Shown here piece by piece: positions 48,701 to 60,400 of a stretch of 64,000 nt of DNA (position 1 is its first letter; each line of letters starts with the position of its first letter). The stretch comes from Toxoplasma gondii ME49. Lineage: Eukaryota; Apicomplexa; Conoidasida; Eucoccidiorida; Sarcocystidae. The stretch is taken from contig NC_031473.1 of assembly GCF_000006565.2 (NCBI RefSeq), positions 1,495,903-1,559,902 on the forward strand, given 5' to 3'. A program made the position numbers and the translations under genes. The notes below the pieces were generated by a model. That model ran no database searches, was not told where the DNA came from, and saw only the letters and a list, made by a program, of their open reading frames with translations.

Positions 48701-50841
48701 TGTTCACTCAGCAAAGTCGACTTGCTGTCTCCTCTGGAAGGAGGCCTCGCCCCTTGAAGGCAGACAGAAGAGTCCAAAGGTGAAACCACAGGAGACGAGA
48801 CTGGAGAAGATGGGGAGGTCGAAGAGAGAGAAGGGCAGAGAGAGGATAGTTCTTCGCTTCTTCGGTCCGCCTTTGTCTTCAAGCTCATTTGTTTAGCCAT
48901 CAACGCGAGGCGCCTTGCAGTGGAGAAGCCGTACTTGTCGACAGAAAACGTTTTCTTGGCAGGTTGGCCGTCGCGGACAAAGTGGAAGATCCACTTTCTC
49001 TGCGTGGCATCCCACTCGATCCCCTCTTCAGAGCCGACGGGAGGGGAGGGCGGAGAAGGAGGTTCACTCGACGCAAGAACGCCTTGCGCTGCAGTCTTAT
49101 CAGGAAGCGAAGAGAAAGAGCTTTCTGAAAACGGAGAGGGTGGGGAGGGAGAGGAGCAGGACGGGGACGCAGGAGCAGGTACCGGCGAGGAAACTGGCGA
49201 GAAGTGTGAAGAAGGAGGCGCCTCTCTGTCCGCGATGCAGTCTTCTCGCGAACGCTTCTCAGCGTGACCTGGGAGAGAACCGCCTGCATCCTCGGCCGCT
49301 CCAGCGACTGGACGTGAAGCGAGAGTCGACGCGCGTCGTCCTTCCGAGTCACATCGATCTTCTTCAGACTTTTCACCACAGCAGTCTTCTCCTTGCTCCT
49401 CCCGAGTGTGCTCCTTGTTTTCAAGAGGGATGTCGTTGCGTCGTTCACTGTCTCCGTCCTGGTCTTCGTAAATCACCACCTGCTCGTCTTCCACGCCCAG
49501 GCCTTCCTTCGTCGCGGTGACCTGGGCGTCGCCGCCTGTCTGTCCTGAGTAATGGGTGACTCGGTGACCCCCAAGGGCGACTCTTCGCGCCTCCCTGAAT
49601 CCGACCTTCGCGGCGGAGAGGAGAGTTTTCTTTTTCTTCCTTGCGCTCTTCGTCCCCTGTAAAGAGTCCGAACACATCCACGCTTGTCTCTCACCGCTGG
49701 ACGAGACGCCCTGGATACGGGGAGCCTGCGTAGCTGCGGCCGACCAGCACCGCGACTGTTCTGGGCTGACCGCAGATCCGTCGCCTCTCCGTCTCGGAAC
49801 CGCTTCAGTTGAACTTTGGATTGCATCTGTCGAGATGGTCGAGGCGAACGCCTCCAGCTGCTTGGAGAGGGAACCCCCGGGGTAAAACCGACCGACGGGG
49901 TCGGCGACTGGGGTGTGTCGGGAGCACGACCGACATGCTGCGGTCTTACAGACCTCCTCTGCGTCGCTGGGGGGCAGTCCTTTCTGGTCCCCAGTTCCTC
50001 TAACTGTGCTGTTGTCGGCATCAAAATCTTGGTTCTTCTGTCTGGTCTTCTCCCGTGGTGCTCGAAGCGACGGGCAAGCGCGCGTCGGGTCGCCCACGGC
50101 GCGGCGCGAGTCGCCAGTGAGTCTGGACGGTGACTCTCTAGCTTTTTCTTCGACTTCTTCACCAGTCAATGTCGCTGCTTCGTGCTCCAAAGAAGAGGCA
50201 CGGGAAGCAGGAGGAACTTGCACGGACAACGAATCCGATTTGCCCACAATGTTGTCGCTTCCACGCGGTGCCGCGTGTTTTCGGCGTACATACACCGGAG
50301 AGAGGCAAGTCGGCGACAAGTGACCATTTTGGGGGTCAGAGGACGCTGGCACTTCTGTGCCGGCGTTGCCGTCAAGCACCTTGGTTCCATCCCATTTGTT
50401 TTTTCTGTCGGTCACGTGCCGAGTGCTTTCTTCTTCTGAGTCGCTGGCGGTCAGACGTTCTTGTCTCGGCGTTTCGCCTCCGACAGAACAATGCGCACTT
50501 TCCGTTTTTAGATCCTCCCAGATATCGCGGAAATGCTTGCGCCGACATCGGGCAACCGATTGAGCTAGCGTTTTAGGTTCTTCTGCGGCTGCGTTTGGAG
50601 CACCCCTTCCACTCGTCAGCAGACAGGGAAGTTCTTCTGACAGCGAGGTTTTTTCGCCAGGGAAATCGTTTTTTTCGAAAACGGTTTCATCCAAAACGGA
50701 CTGGCTGTCTGAAATCCGTCCGCCCCCCCTCGTATACCCGTAGAGGTCCAAGTGAGCAGCAGCGTCGTCGCGAGCGCCCTCCAGGTCGGACAGGCAAGCG
50801 AGCCTCGACGCGCCTTGGTGACTACGTGGCGTTTTCTGCAT
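45744..50841 (-). CDS. ApiAP2-type DNA-binding protein: two AP2 domains, AT-hook, possible ACDC-like region
   Basis: Two exons on the - strand join in phase: 50841-48531 (donor CAGG|gtaagc) and 48364-45744 (acceptor cgtcctcag), about 1643 residues. ApiAP2 proteins are the main sequence-specific transcription factors of apicomplexans. An AP2-like domain at about residues 375-428 reads IQGVSSSGERQAWM, then a basic turn (KSARKKKK) and KVGFREARRVAL. A second at about 603-655 reads GIEWDATQRKWIFHF, then KKTFSVDKYGFSTARRLAL. Both keep the strand-strand-helix pattern with the (Y/V)GFxxARRxA helix start. Exon 2 opens with an AT-hook-like RRRGRPPKKKK (about 790-800). A short coiled coil lies near 1090-1115. 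A Leu-rich helical region at about 1214-1314 (VIAAVLSDFLRLCG ... LLFLRSVQ) resembles the AP2-coincident ACDC domain; that match is tentative. A Met-His-Ala-Arg/Glu repeat follows at about 1340-1385. Long acidic, Ser-rich linkers separate the parts. Confidence 0.75.
46535..46670 (-). repeat. Coding tandem repeat (HAR/HAE-type, about 7-8 residues per unit)
   Basis: Within exon 2 of the ApiAP2 gene the encoded protein repeats units such as HARDERM, HARENPM, RAREERM, HAEEDQL and HAEGNPL. In the DNA the units regenerate gcatgc cores (for example at 46590-46603). Unit copies are diverged but in frame, so this is a protein-level repeat. Confidence 0.8.
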
Positions 50842-53800
50842 TTTCGCACGAAAAATATCTCCGGACTCACGAGGTAAACGCGCTTTCCATACTCACCAAC
50901 TGTGCAGACAGGCACGCGAAGAGGAACAGAGACGTTCTTCAGCCGCAGAACGCATTCGCACAAACGCTCCCGCGGGTCTGCAACGCAGTTTTCGTAGACT
51001 GTGGCAAGTCCCCGGAACCGGAAAACGAGCGTCGAGATGTGCTTGCACCACGACAGGATTGCGGCAGAAACCGTGGTGAGAGTGCGTGGAAGTCGGCTCA
51101 GATTTCTGCGGCTCGCAGTCGCGAACAAGTACAAACACTAGCTTCCTCAAAACTCGAGCAAACGCGCCGCACACGTTTTACCATTGTCTAGGGTGTTCCC
51201 TGTCCTCTGGGCCATCACGGAAAGCCGAGCGCGGGGGTCGGCGCCTCTGGGTGCACTAGCGCGAAAACGCAGGAGATGCTGAGAGGGAAGCTGAACTTTT
51301 CTGGGCGTCCGGGGAGAGACCCACGCAGTCGGAGTTTTTAGAAAACGAAAATTCTACTCGATCTTCTCGAGAGAAACCTGGACATCGTGCAACGTGTATG
51401 TCCACACGCGGACCCAGGAGAGCGCGGCGTCTTCTACGCGGACGGTGGGAAGCCTTTTGGCTGGCAGCTCGAGTATTTTTTTCAGAAACGAGACGGAGGG
51501 CAGGGCGCACATGCGCGTTTGCACACAAACACACTGACGGAATGGAAAAACCGTGAACCTTTCCCCTTTTTCCACTTGTCTCCTTGTCTCAGTCCGCCGA
51601 ACCTTTGGTGAAAGGCGTGACCGAAAAAGCGGGAGACAGACGCAAGGACCAGGCTAGAGGAGTGAGAGGCAGGCGCGGCAAAGAGAGGACGCGGACGGTG
51701 TTGTGGAAGCTTGCAACTCGTGTTAAAGAAATTCCGTTGCACTGCCGGGAGAAAGTGTCTCGCCTTCTCTACGAAGGCGTGAATCCGCGACTATCTGGTT
51801 TTCACCGAAAAATATCGAAAGAGCGGTCTGACAGCCTCAGTTGCGGACACACAGGCGCGCAGACTCTCGGAGGAAGCAGGCGGGATCCTTTCCGCCAGGG
51901 TGTCTGAGAGAGTAGTGGCGACCTCTGAATGGTGCCGGCGGAAGCTCGATGCTTCTTTCGTTCACACAAACAAACACCGCCTTTTCGTGTTCATTTTAAA
52001 CACACACACTGTCGCGGTTCGACTCTCAGAGTAAGTCTGTCACCTCGTTTGCTCTCCTCGGCGCCTACTTTCGCCGCGCACTTGGAGTACCCGGGGAGAA
52101 AACGCAGACGCGTTTGGTGTAGTCAAAAGGTCGATATCGCTAAGAAGGAAATGAAGAGCGACGTTTCACTTCGGTGGAAAGGGACGTTTGTCTGAGATAC
52201 AGAAAGCGGCAGAAGAAGAGGGAGAGCAACGCGAAGGCAGCACGCAAGTGCAGGGATTATCGGCATCTTTCTGTGGCTGGCACCGAAACCGAGGGGGGCC
52301 GGACAGACACACACACGCAGAGGGTCAAAAGTCCCAGAAGACAGAAAAGCAACCTCGTCTCAAGCTTTGTGGTGCTACTCGTTCTTTGCGAGAAAGCAGG
52401 AAAAATAAACACAAGAGAGCACAGCGAAAAAAAGAGCATCTGTGTTGCGTTGTCTGGAGGCCGCCCCTGCGTGACGCGTCGATATCGGGGGTCTTTTTTT
52501 GGCGGGGAAGGCTTTTCAAAAAGCGTGAACAGGGGGGAATACGAATCTCTACAGCGAAGCGAGGAAGCTGGGGTAATTTCTCCAGTCGACACAGAAAATT
52601 TGTGCATCAAAGCTCGCTAAGAAACGCGTCTGCGTAGACCAGAGATATGCAAGAGGGCGCGGACTCGCAGCCTCGTTCTTCTGTCGCAAGAGTCGATAGC
52701 CCACATGTATCAGAAGAGGTCGGAGCTGTAGAAGCAGAAAACGAGGGCTCCAAATCGCAGCTTTCTTCCTCCAGTCAGTGCTGTTAGCTCTTTTTCGCAC
52801 GCTTTTCTCCAGAAAACCGAGAGAAATACTGCGAGTGGTGACCTCTCCTCGACCCGGGAAGACCCCGCCCTGAAGGACACGGTTTTACAAAGGACGAGGC
52901 GATGGCGCTTGTGGGTCCAACCGAGCGCGCGTGCATTCGCTTTCTCCCCCTGCACGGATTTCGTTGTTTCTCTGGTCTTTTCCTTTATATGTCCGCGAAC
53001 TGAAACTCGCAAGAGGTTCAGAGCAGCCACACGCGCAGCCGCCCTTTTAGTTCTTGCACGAAGAAGAGAAACACGGATCTTCGACAGACTGACGAGTCGG
53101 GAGCTTCGCGCCCGAGGTAGCGTCTGCGAGGCGGGAAGAGGGGAGTTTGTGGGCGCAGATGAAGCAACCGAGAAAGAATCGTGGTTTTGTGGAGCATTCC
53201 TAGCTTCCTTCTGGACAAGAGTGAGCTGGAGTCGCTACACACTCCCGCCAGGAGTGCCGCCTCTTAAGAGACGGGTTAGGTCACACAGAGCTCGACGGCA
53301 AAACGGACGCACCTGCTGCGCGACGGTAGCTAGGATCCGCGGCCAAACTTGCAGAGTCACCACTCGCACATGCGAGTTGAAGAGAAAAGGTCAAGAGCGT
53401 AAAGGAGGAAAAAGAATACGAGAGAAAGAGAACGGTAGTCCCTTTCAACTGCGCTAACTCCGTAGAGACATGCCCAAGTCACCTGCCGGGTGCACTATAT
53501 CCCCGTCACTGGGTTGCCACGAGCGGAAAGCCAGGTAGAGGGCTGTCACCCGGCACCGACGAAACTGGGAGGAGAGTTTCAGATGCAGGTTTTTTACATG
53601 CGAAATACTGGAAAGCACGCGTTTGCGTTGGAAAAAAAACAACTGGTCGACAAGAGAGAGAAGAAGCTCCATGATCCCCCCAGAGAGAGACAAAAGAGAC
53701 AGAAGACGACGGGAGCTCACCGGCGCGGAACCGTGCTCACCCTCGAGGAGAGGCAGCGAGACTCTCCGTGGGGCCTCAATGTCGAGGGACAGGGCAATGT

Positions 53801-54300
53801 CCGGAAAGGCAGCTCCGAACAGAAACGCGGAAGTGGAAGGTCTGCAGAATAGGGGCAGCCGAAGTTGAGAAAAAAATAAAAAGCCAGGAAACTGGAGAGA
53901 ACACGCAGAACCAGACAAAAAGGTGAAACCCTCTCACTGCGGGTCGACAAGGCTCATTTGAGGAGAGTTGCACAAGGCGCACTGCTAACAAAAGAATAGA
54001 GACGAAAAGGGTGGCTTTGTGCGGTGGGGTTCCTCCCAGGCTTTCTCTTTTAATTTGGTAAGATTTAAGCCCTGTAACAAAGTGGGGGAACTCCTGGGCG
54101 TTCCGCTCTGGGAACCAAAGGCAATCTGTACCGATCTAGAAAGCCGACGGCGAACAAGAGCCACTGCTTAGAAGCGGCAATGGATGTGATATGTGTAACT
54201 TCTTCGCTTTCTCCCATGATCTGGGTAGAAACGAAGACGCAAGCAACCCCCAGAAGCCGCCGGAACTAGCACGCTTCTTTTCAAGCAAACCACCAGTCTG
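50842..54300. other. Upstream of the ApiAP2 gene; no supported gene
   Basis: Frames are at most 198 codons, charged or Arg-rich, on both strands, with no recognisable domain or splice chain. This should include the 5' UTR and promoter of the - strand ApiAP2 gene. No TATA box was identified. Confidence 0.4.
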
Positions 54301-54417
54301 GGATCACAAGTAAAATGCATGGTCAGATTGAACGTGGGCTATCGACTGAAAGAATGTGCTCAAGCTGGCCTCGCTGTCTCCCGTCAGAAAATGGAAATCG
54401 TAGGCTTACAACAACGA

Positions 54418-54876
54418 TCACCTTCTGCGGAGTGCACACGACGAGTTGGAGTCCGCAGATGGTCCACTTCGGGCTACGTTGTCTACGGACAAAAAGATGC
54501 GAAAACGCTCGAGATTTCTGCACACGTTCTGTTCCCCTCTCGTCACCGACACATGCCTTACTGTCTGCGCAGTCGTTGTCAACTCCATAGGTGCGGGAAC
54601 CTCTCCGAGATCATTTCTTGTATTAGCAACTGAAACAACTTCCCGCTGCGTGTTGGGAATCTCGACTTTATCCAAGTGGTTCCCAGGAATATGGCACCCG
54701 GAAAAAACTCGTAAGAGTTCCAGGCAATTCCAGTCTTGAAAAACAAAGGCATGCGTTTCCATCTCGTTCTTCATTTCAGAGGAAAGACGTCTCACCTGTT
54801 TCTTGTTTTTGCCGTCGAGGATTTGTCCACGGACTCCCCCGGTACTGAAAGCAACCGTATTCTTTGGCTCCTCCAC
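54418..54876 (-). other. Weak candidate exon, unrecognised
   Basis: A 152-codon frame on the - strand has a balanced, non-repetitive composition (for example HIPGNHLDKVEIPNTQREV). That is better than the surrounding frames, but no family is recognised and no in-phase neighbour exon was found. It may be a hypothetical exon or chance. Confidence 0.2.
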
Positions 54877-56207
54877 AGCGCCGACAAAACTGCAGTGTTT
54901 TCACCTTCCCTGTGTAACTATCTTTGTTTTGTTCTCTTTTCCAGACCCCGTTTTATTAAGCTGCTCTGTCCTCTGTCCACTCCTGTTCGACACTGCCTCA
55001 GATTCCGTGTTCTCGCGCTGACTCTAGGAAAGTCCCTCGACACAGCGAATTCGCACTGGGGAAACTGAAACTGGAACGTGCGTTGCAGCATTGTTGCCGC
55101 GCAAAACAGCCACGTTTGTGCCAAGGACGCATGCCAGCATAAATTTGGCTTTGCGCTTTGAGGTTAGATCTCCACACAGAAGCCGTCTTCTGTCGCATAC
55201 CTTTTTTACATGAGATCTGGTGCAGGAGATACAAACTGAAGGGATGTGAGAGTCGTGCAGTGAATCGATTCCTAGAGTTTCCGTCCCAAGCAAGGCTGCG
55301 AGAGGGGAAGGCGCGAAACCCAGAACAGAGTGTGTAGCCCGGTTTATCGACGCGGCATGTAAGAGAACGACGGTATCGGTCTGACACGAACAAAATACCG
55401 CCGAAAAAATGTGCCATGGGCGCAAAAAGGCACAAATACCTGCATGTTCGCATTTGTTGGAAAACGGGAACTCGAGTTAGAAACTCGATTGCATTCAAAA
55501 GACTCTTCCTGTTTCCTCCACACAAACGCAACGTCAAAAACGGCATTAAGGCACAGCGAAACACGCGATGCCTTCTCCGGAGTGCACCGACAGCCAACGC
55601 AAAAAACAAGTCGACCCATGCATGCGTGGAAATGTACATGGGGACGACGTGTGGGCGTTTCCAATTCTAAAACATGCAAAAACCGCTGCTTAGGTATTAC
55701 GGCGATCGCAGACATCCCAGGTATGTTCGAGACACCAAACGGCGTCGCCCCTCTCCGACAATGGCAGCAAGCGGCTCAAGACGACCCCTCATGTTTTCTT
55801 CTCTGAGAGCGTTTCCCTCATGCATCTCCGTTCTCATTTCGCGTTTCCTTGGAACGTGGTCGAGCGAAATCTGGTTTCCGCGCTTTCCCGGCGTCTGTCC
55901 CAGCGCCTTCTGTCTTTCAGTCGCCTTCTTTTCCATTTCTGTTCATCTTGTTCGATTTTGCAAGTCCTCTTTTCTTCTCGTTCAGGTGCGCCCAGCCAGA
56001 TCCAGTTGTTGCTGGCGAAGCTTCGCGCCTGCATGCATTGCAACGCCGTCGGAAAGCCATGAGAAACCAACACAGGCTCCTCCAGAAGCAGCATCCCTTT
56101 TTACCTTGCTACGCATACACAACATATACGCACGTATACGTATCTATCTGTGCACATGCAAATAGATAGATCCAAACACATCCAAATATCCACAAAAACA
56201 TCTCTAT

Positions 56208-56258
56208 CTATTTCTATGTATCTATTTCTATGTATCTATTTCTATGTATCTATTTCCA
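56208..56258. repeat. 14-bp tandem repeat, about 3.6 copies
   Basis: The unit ctatttctatgtat begins at 56208, 56222, 56236 and 56250, with the last copy incomplete. The first three copies are identical. It lies just before a plus-strand acceptor-like site (gtcttcacag, 56303-56312). Confidence 0.9.
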
Positions 56259-56721
56259 TCGCTCTGTCTCTCTCCCCATGCTCGTGTACATGTTTGTTTG
56301 TGTCTTCACAGATCTCCGGATGGCCGTCGGGCCGTACGTAGAAAGTAAGGTGGAACGGTCGCAGAGTCGTGAGACGCGCAACGTCGTGTCGGACGGTGGG
56401 GTGTACAGACGACTTGTTTCCGAGAATCCACCTCTCACCTGCCGTGGTCCGAGACTCGTTCGAGCTTTCTGCGCGGCGGGAGCAGGCGTCTGAGACCTCG
56501 TACCATTCGTCGCGGCCGCCTTCGTCTCTTCCGGAGTCGGCAAATGGAGCACACGCTGCTTGAGAATTGACGAATATTTGTGGTGTCGACAGAACCACCG
56601 TGTCGGACCAATCCCTGGCGGGCGGTGGCTGCCGCGCAATGAGATCCTTTTCTTCCTTCGCTGGAGGCAAAGAGCAACGCAGTCGCGTCGAACTGAGGTC
56701 CCCATGTTTCGAAGGGAACAT
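56242..56721 (-). other. Weak candidate exon, unrecognised
   Basis: A 159-codon - strand frame with ATG at 56721 has an ordered-looking stretch (DTVVLSTPQIFVNSQAACAP, then RHDVARLTTLRPFHLTFYV). A possible acceptor (gacctcag) and donor (atct|gtgaag) flank its core. The same DNA carries a plus-strand acceptor, so orientation is unsure. No domain is recognised. Confidence 0.25.
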
Positions 56722-56859
56722 GAACTACGTTGTGCGAAGGCGTTTTGGCTCTACGACCCAGTGCCCTTTTTGAGAAATCCAGAATTGCGCGCGGCTCTTC
56801 GGCTCTTCAAAAACGCGATTCGCAAAGGAGAGGCGACCCTTACAGACACTCACAAGAAT

Positions 56860-57230
56860 CGAGCAAGACGCAGGCGCAGACGCACGCGAAACGAAGGAAA
56901 CGCACACCGAAAGAGAACCGCCAGAAAACAGAGAGAAATGCCAGAAAAAATACGGAGACAAACGCGAAGGGACAGGCGAAACACAGCAGAGAAGGACAGA
57001 TGAAGGCGCCGGCGAGGAAGGAGGCAGAGCAAAGGGAGAGAGGATGGAAAGAAAGAAGAAAGGAGAATGCACGGCGAGAAGGCATTGGAGAGGAAGATGT
57101 AAACGACACGAAGAACGACAAGAAGAAACGAGAGAAGACCGGACAGAAAACGGGAAGAGAGGAACAGATAAGAGAGGCAAACAGGGGAGAAGAAACAGGA
57201 AAAAACAGCGACACACGGGCAGAGATAAGC
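56860..57230 (+). repeat. GA/AC-rich purine tract
   Basis: A long low-complexity run of gaaa, gaga and cacg units is purine-rich on the + strand and flanks the 3' end of the - strand K/E-rich gene. A similar tract lies at 59570-59720. Frames across it in both directions are compositional artefacts. Confidence 0.7.
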
Positions 57231-57490
57231 CACGAGAACTGGAGGCGTCTGGCGTCTCGGAACGCGCAGGGACGAGCGCGCTTTCCACCGAGAGATGAAT
57301 CGCGATAAACGGGGAGCTACGCCAACAAAAGAAGACGAATCGCCTACGGACATAGAAAGGACGATACCTTTCCCCGCCACCCTCACCCCCCCGCCCGAGT
57401 CTCATCTTCGTCTCCTGCTTCGTATACCTGGTCACCAACTGTGTATTCTCGTCTCGGTCTTCTTTTGCCTCTCCACTTTCCTTAACCGTT

Positions 57491-60400
57491 TCATTCTCTC
57501 TGCCTCTCCCCCGCGATTATCCTTTGCTTCTCCCTCTTGTTGTCTCTCCTTCTTTCTCTCCCTCTTGGTCTCTGAACTTCCTCTCCTTCCCTCGTGTCCT
57601 CCCTTTGTTTTCCGCCGCACGAATCCATTTGTTTCTGACCTCGTCGGGTGGCTTCTTTGAGGAGTTCGACGGCGCGTTCGCGTTCTGCCTCAACCTGTCT
57701 CTGCAGCTTGTCGTCTCTGCGGCGAGTCGCTGCCAGGCGAGTGTTCTCTTCCTCCAGCCGCCGGTACGCGGCCTTGACTCCAGAGACCATTTTCTGGAGT
57801 CGCTGCTGTCTCTCCATCGCCGCCGCGCGCTGGGACTGCCAGAGGGCATCCCACTCGCCGTCGCTGGAGAGAAAGGAAGCCTCAGAAGTCTCTGAGGACT
57901 CGGTCTCTGAAGAAGACACCTCGGTCTCTCGCGCCGCCGCCAGCCGCGCCTGCGCCGCCTGCAGACGCGCGCGCAGGGCGTCTGCCTTTGCGCGGGTCTC
58001 CGCGAAGTCGGAGGATGAGGAGGACGAGGGGGAGAGAGAAGATGCAGAGGAGGCGGAGACCTCACTCGACGACGACGAACTAAGCTGCTGTGCCAAGTGC
58101 TTTCTCTGGAGGCGCGAACGCGCTCGAACTGCGAGCAGAGCAGCGCCCATCGAGAGGCCTGGCTTGGCCTTCGGCTCCGGGGCCGGAGTGACTCGAGTGG
58201 ACGCAGGAGGCTCCGGCGCCTCAGAGGATGCGATCGACGAAGGCACAGGGACAAGCGGCGAAGTCTCGTCCTCTTCGCCTGGAGTCACTGTGACGACTGC
58301 GGTCGTCTCGCTCTCGGGCAGTGCCTCGCTCTTCTTCTTGTGTTTCTTCTCAGTATGCTTCTCTTTCTTTTTCTCTGTCTTCTTCTCCTTCGTCTTCTCC
58401 TTCTCCCCATCCTCGCCGTCGGTCGGCAGAAGGATGCTAGGAATCGCCGCCGCAGGGACAGGCACTGGAGGAGGTGCGAGGACAGCCGAAGCTTCCTCAG
58501 GTTCCGCATCTGTCTCGCCGTCCTTCTTCTTTTTCTTCTCCTTCTTCTCCTTCTTCTTCTCCTTCGGCTGCTCCTTCTCCCCGTCCTCGCTGTCGGCCGG
58601 CAGAAGGACGCTAGGAATCGCCGCCGCAGGGACAGGCACTGGAGGCGGTGCGAGGACAGCCGAAGCTTCCTCAGGTTCCGCGGCTGTCTCGCCGCCCTTC
58701 TTCTTTTTCTTCTCCTTCTTCTCCTTCTTCTCTTTCTTCTCCTTCTTCTCTTTCTTCTCCTTCTTCTCTTTCTTCTTCTTCTTCTTGTCGCTCTTCTCGC
58801 CGGCCTCCTCCAAAACCGCCGTGCCGTCGACCTGCATGTCGCGAGTCGGAATCCCCTCAGAAGTCTGCTGCTCTCCTTCGCCTGCCGTTGCTTGCTCCTG
58901 CGCTATCCGATCCAAAATGTTCGTTCCTGGGCCGTCCCACTGGAGAGTCGCGCCGCCACCTGACGCACACCGCAGAGAGGTGAAAGACAGCGATGGCGGG
59001 AGAATCAGGATGGAGAAAAAACTTGCTGGAGAATACACACGAACAAAGCATCGCATGTCGTGTAGCTAAAGACTGAGTTGAAGCGCGGACTTAAACCGGA
59101 TGAAAGAGGAGTGAGTCAGGTTCCATATCACGCAGTGTCAAATTGCTTCAAAAAAATACAAGTGCTCGCAGTGCCATACGAGCAAAATGAAACCAGTGCG
59201 GACGTCTTCCGTAAGTGTCAACAGATGAGGAGACGTCGAGCGATTTAGAAAGCCGCAATTTCCTTAAAATGGAATCTTGGACTGGCACATTGTAAATGAA
59301 AAACTGGAGACTTATAGATCACTTGACGAGGTGCATGTTTTCACTAAATGTAGCAAGGATACATTGATTATTATTACTTCTCTTTAGAACATGAAACAGG
59401 CGTATGTCTTGCAATTGCGTTTTCGGAAGCTCGAGAGAGAAGACAAATAAGAAACGAGTTACTGAATCTGTGTTTGAATGCGTAATCAGAGTGATCTGAA
59501 GAGGACTTGCAAGTGGTACCTGTGTGTTTGCTTTGTTGAATCAGGAAGAAAAGCTGTGCGTCGAGAAAAACGGTTTGGCACAAAAGAGAGAACCGCGGAG
59601 ACACAGAGAGACAACGGAGACAGAGCGAGACAACGCGAGACATCAGGAGAGAGATCCAGAAGGCGAGAGAGGGAAAGAGAGAAACGGAGACATGCGAGAG
59701 ACAACACAAGGGCAGGGACACAGATGCAGATGGGGAGACCGAGCGAGATGGAGATGGAATGAAGAAAACGAAACACTAGAGAAGAAGGCCTTCACCGGTT
59801 TGATCAAGGCGGACATCGGAGACAAAAGCCGCAGAAGTCAGATCTGCATGCTGTTGCTCCATGCAGGCACAACTTTGGGGACTGCGGAGTTCATCTGTCT
59901 CTTCATGACGACCCCGTTCTTGGAGAGAGAAAACGGGGGAGAATGAAACGCGTTTATATTTCTCGGTCGCAGATGATGACTAGCGAACGACCTTGGAACC
60001 CCCGTACAGAAGGATGCAGAGTTGGCACTTCATATTCGCGCGTCAGTCGAACTCGAGCATCCTGTGTCTCGTCGACCGAGCTGAAGAAAATGTCGTTTGT
60101 ATTCTTCAGTGGCTTCTCCAAGAGACTAGAGAGGTCTTGCTCGACTTGAGGTGGAGAGCGGGGTTTCTGACCAGGTGTGCGACTGCCTGTTTCTCACCCG
60201 TGACTTCTTGGAAACGGCCTTCTTCATGCGCCATGCTCGGAAGTATGTCTCGGAGTTTCTCCATGAGCGCCACCGAGCTGACAGCATCTGCCTCAGTCGC
60301 GTCGTCCATCGGTGGTCCGACCGCGAAAACAATTCGCTTCTCGGCGTACCTCGCCTGGAACGCGCGGACGCGCCCCGGCGAGAGGCTACAAAGACGAAAG

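Noticed and set aside
55674..55806. Plus-strand segment reading FETPNGVAPLRQW, reminiscent of FETP motifs of sugar-phosphate mutases
   Set aside because: Only a few residues resemble the motif, no neighbouring exon carries mutase signatures, and the frame stops at once.
57648..59069. 473-codon plus-strand frame rich in Ser/Phe
   Set aside because: It is the complement of the KKEKK coding repeats (AAG/GAG read as CTT/CTC).
60043..60080. 38-nt alternative last exon for the gene whose exon ends at 60198
   Set aside because: It fits the phase, but the long exon starting at 58960 also fits, has a good acceptor and otherwise lacks an upstream partner. The longer model was preferred; both remain possible.
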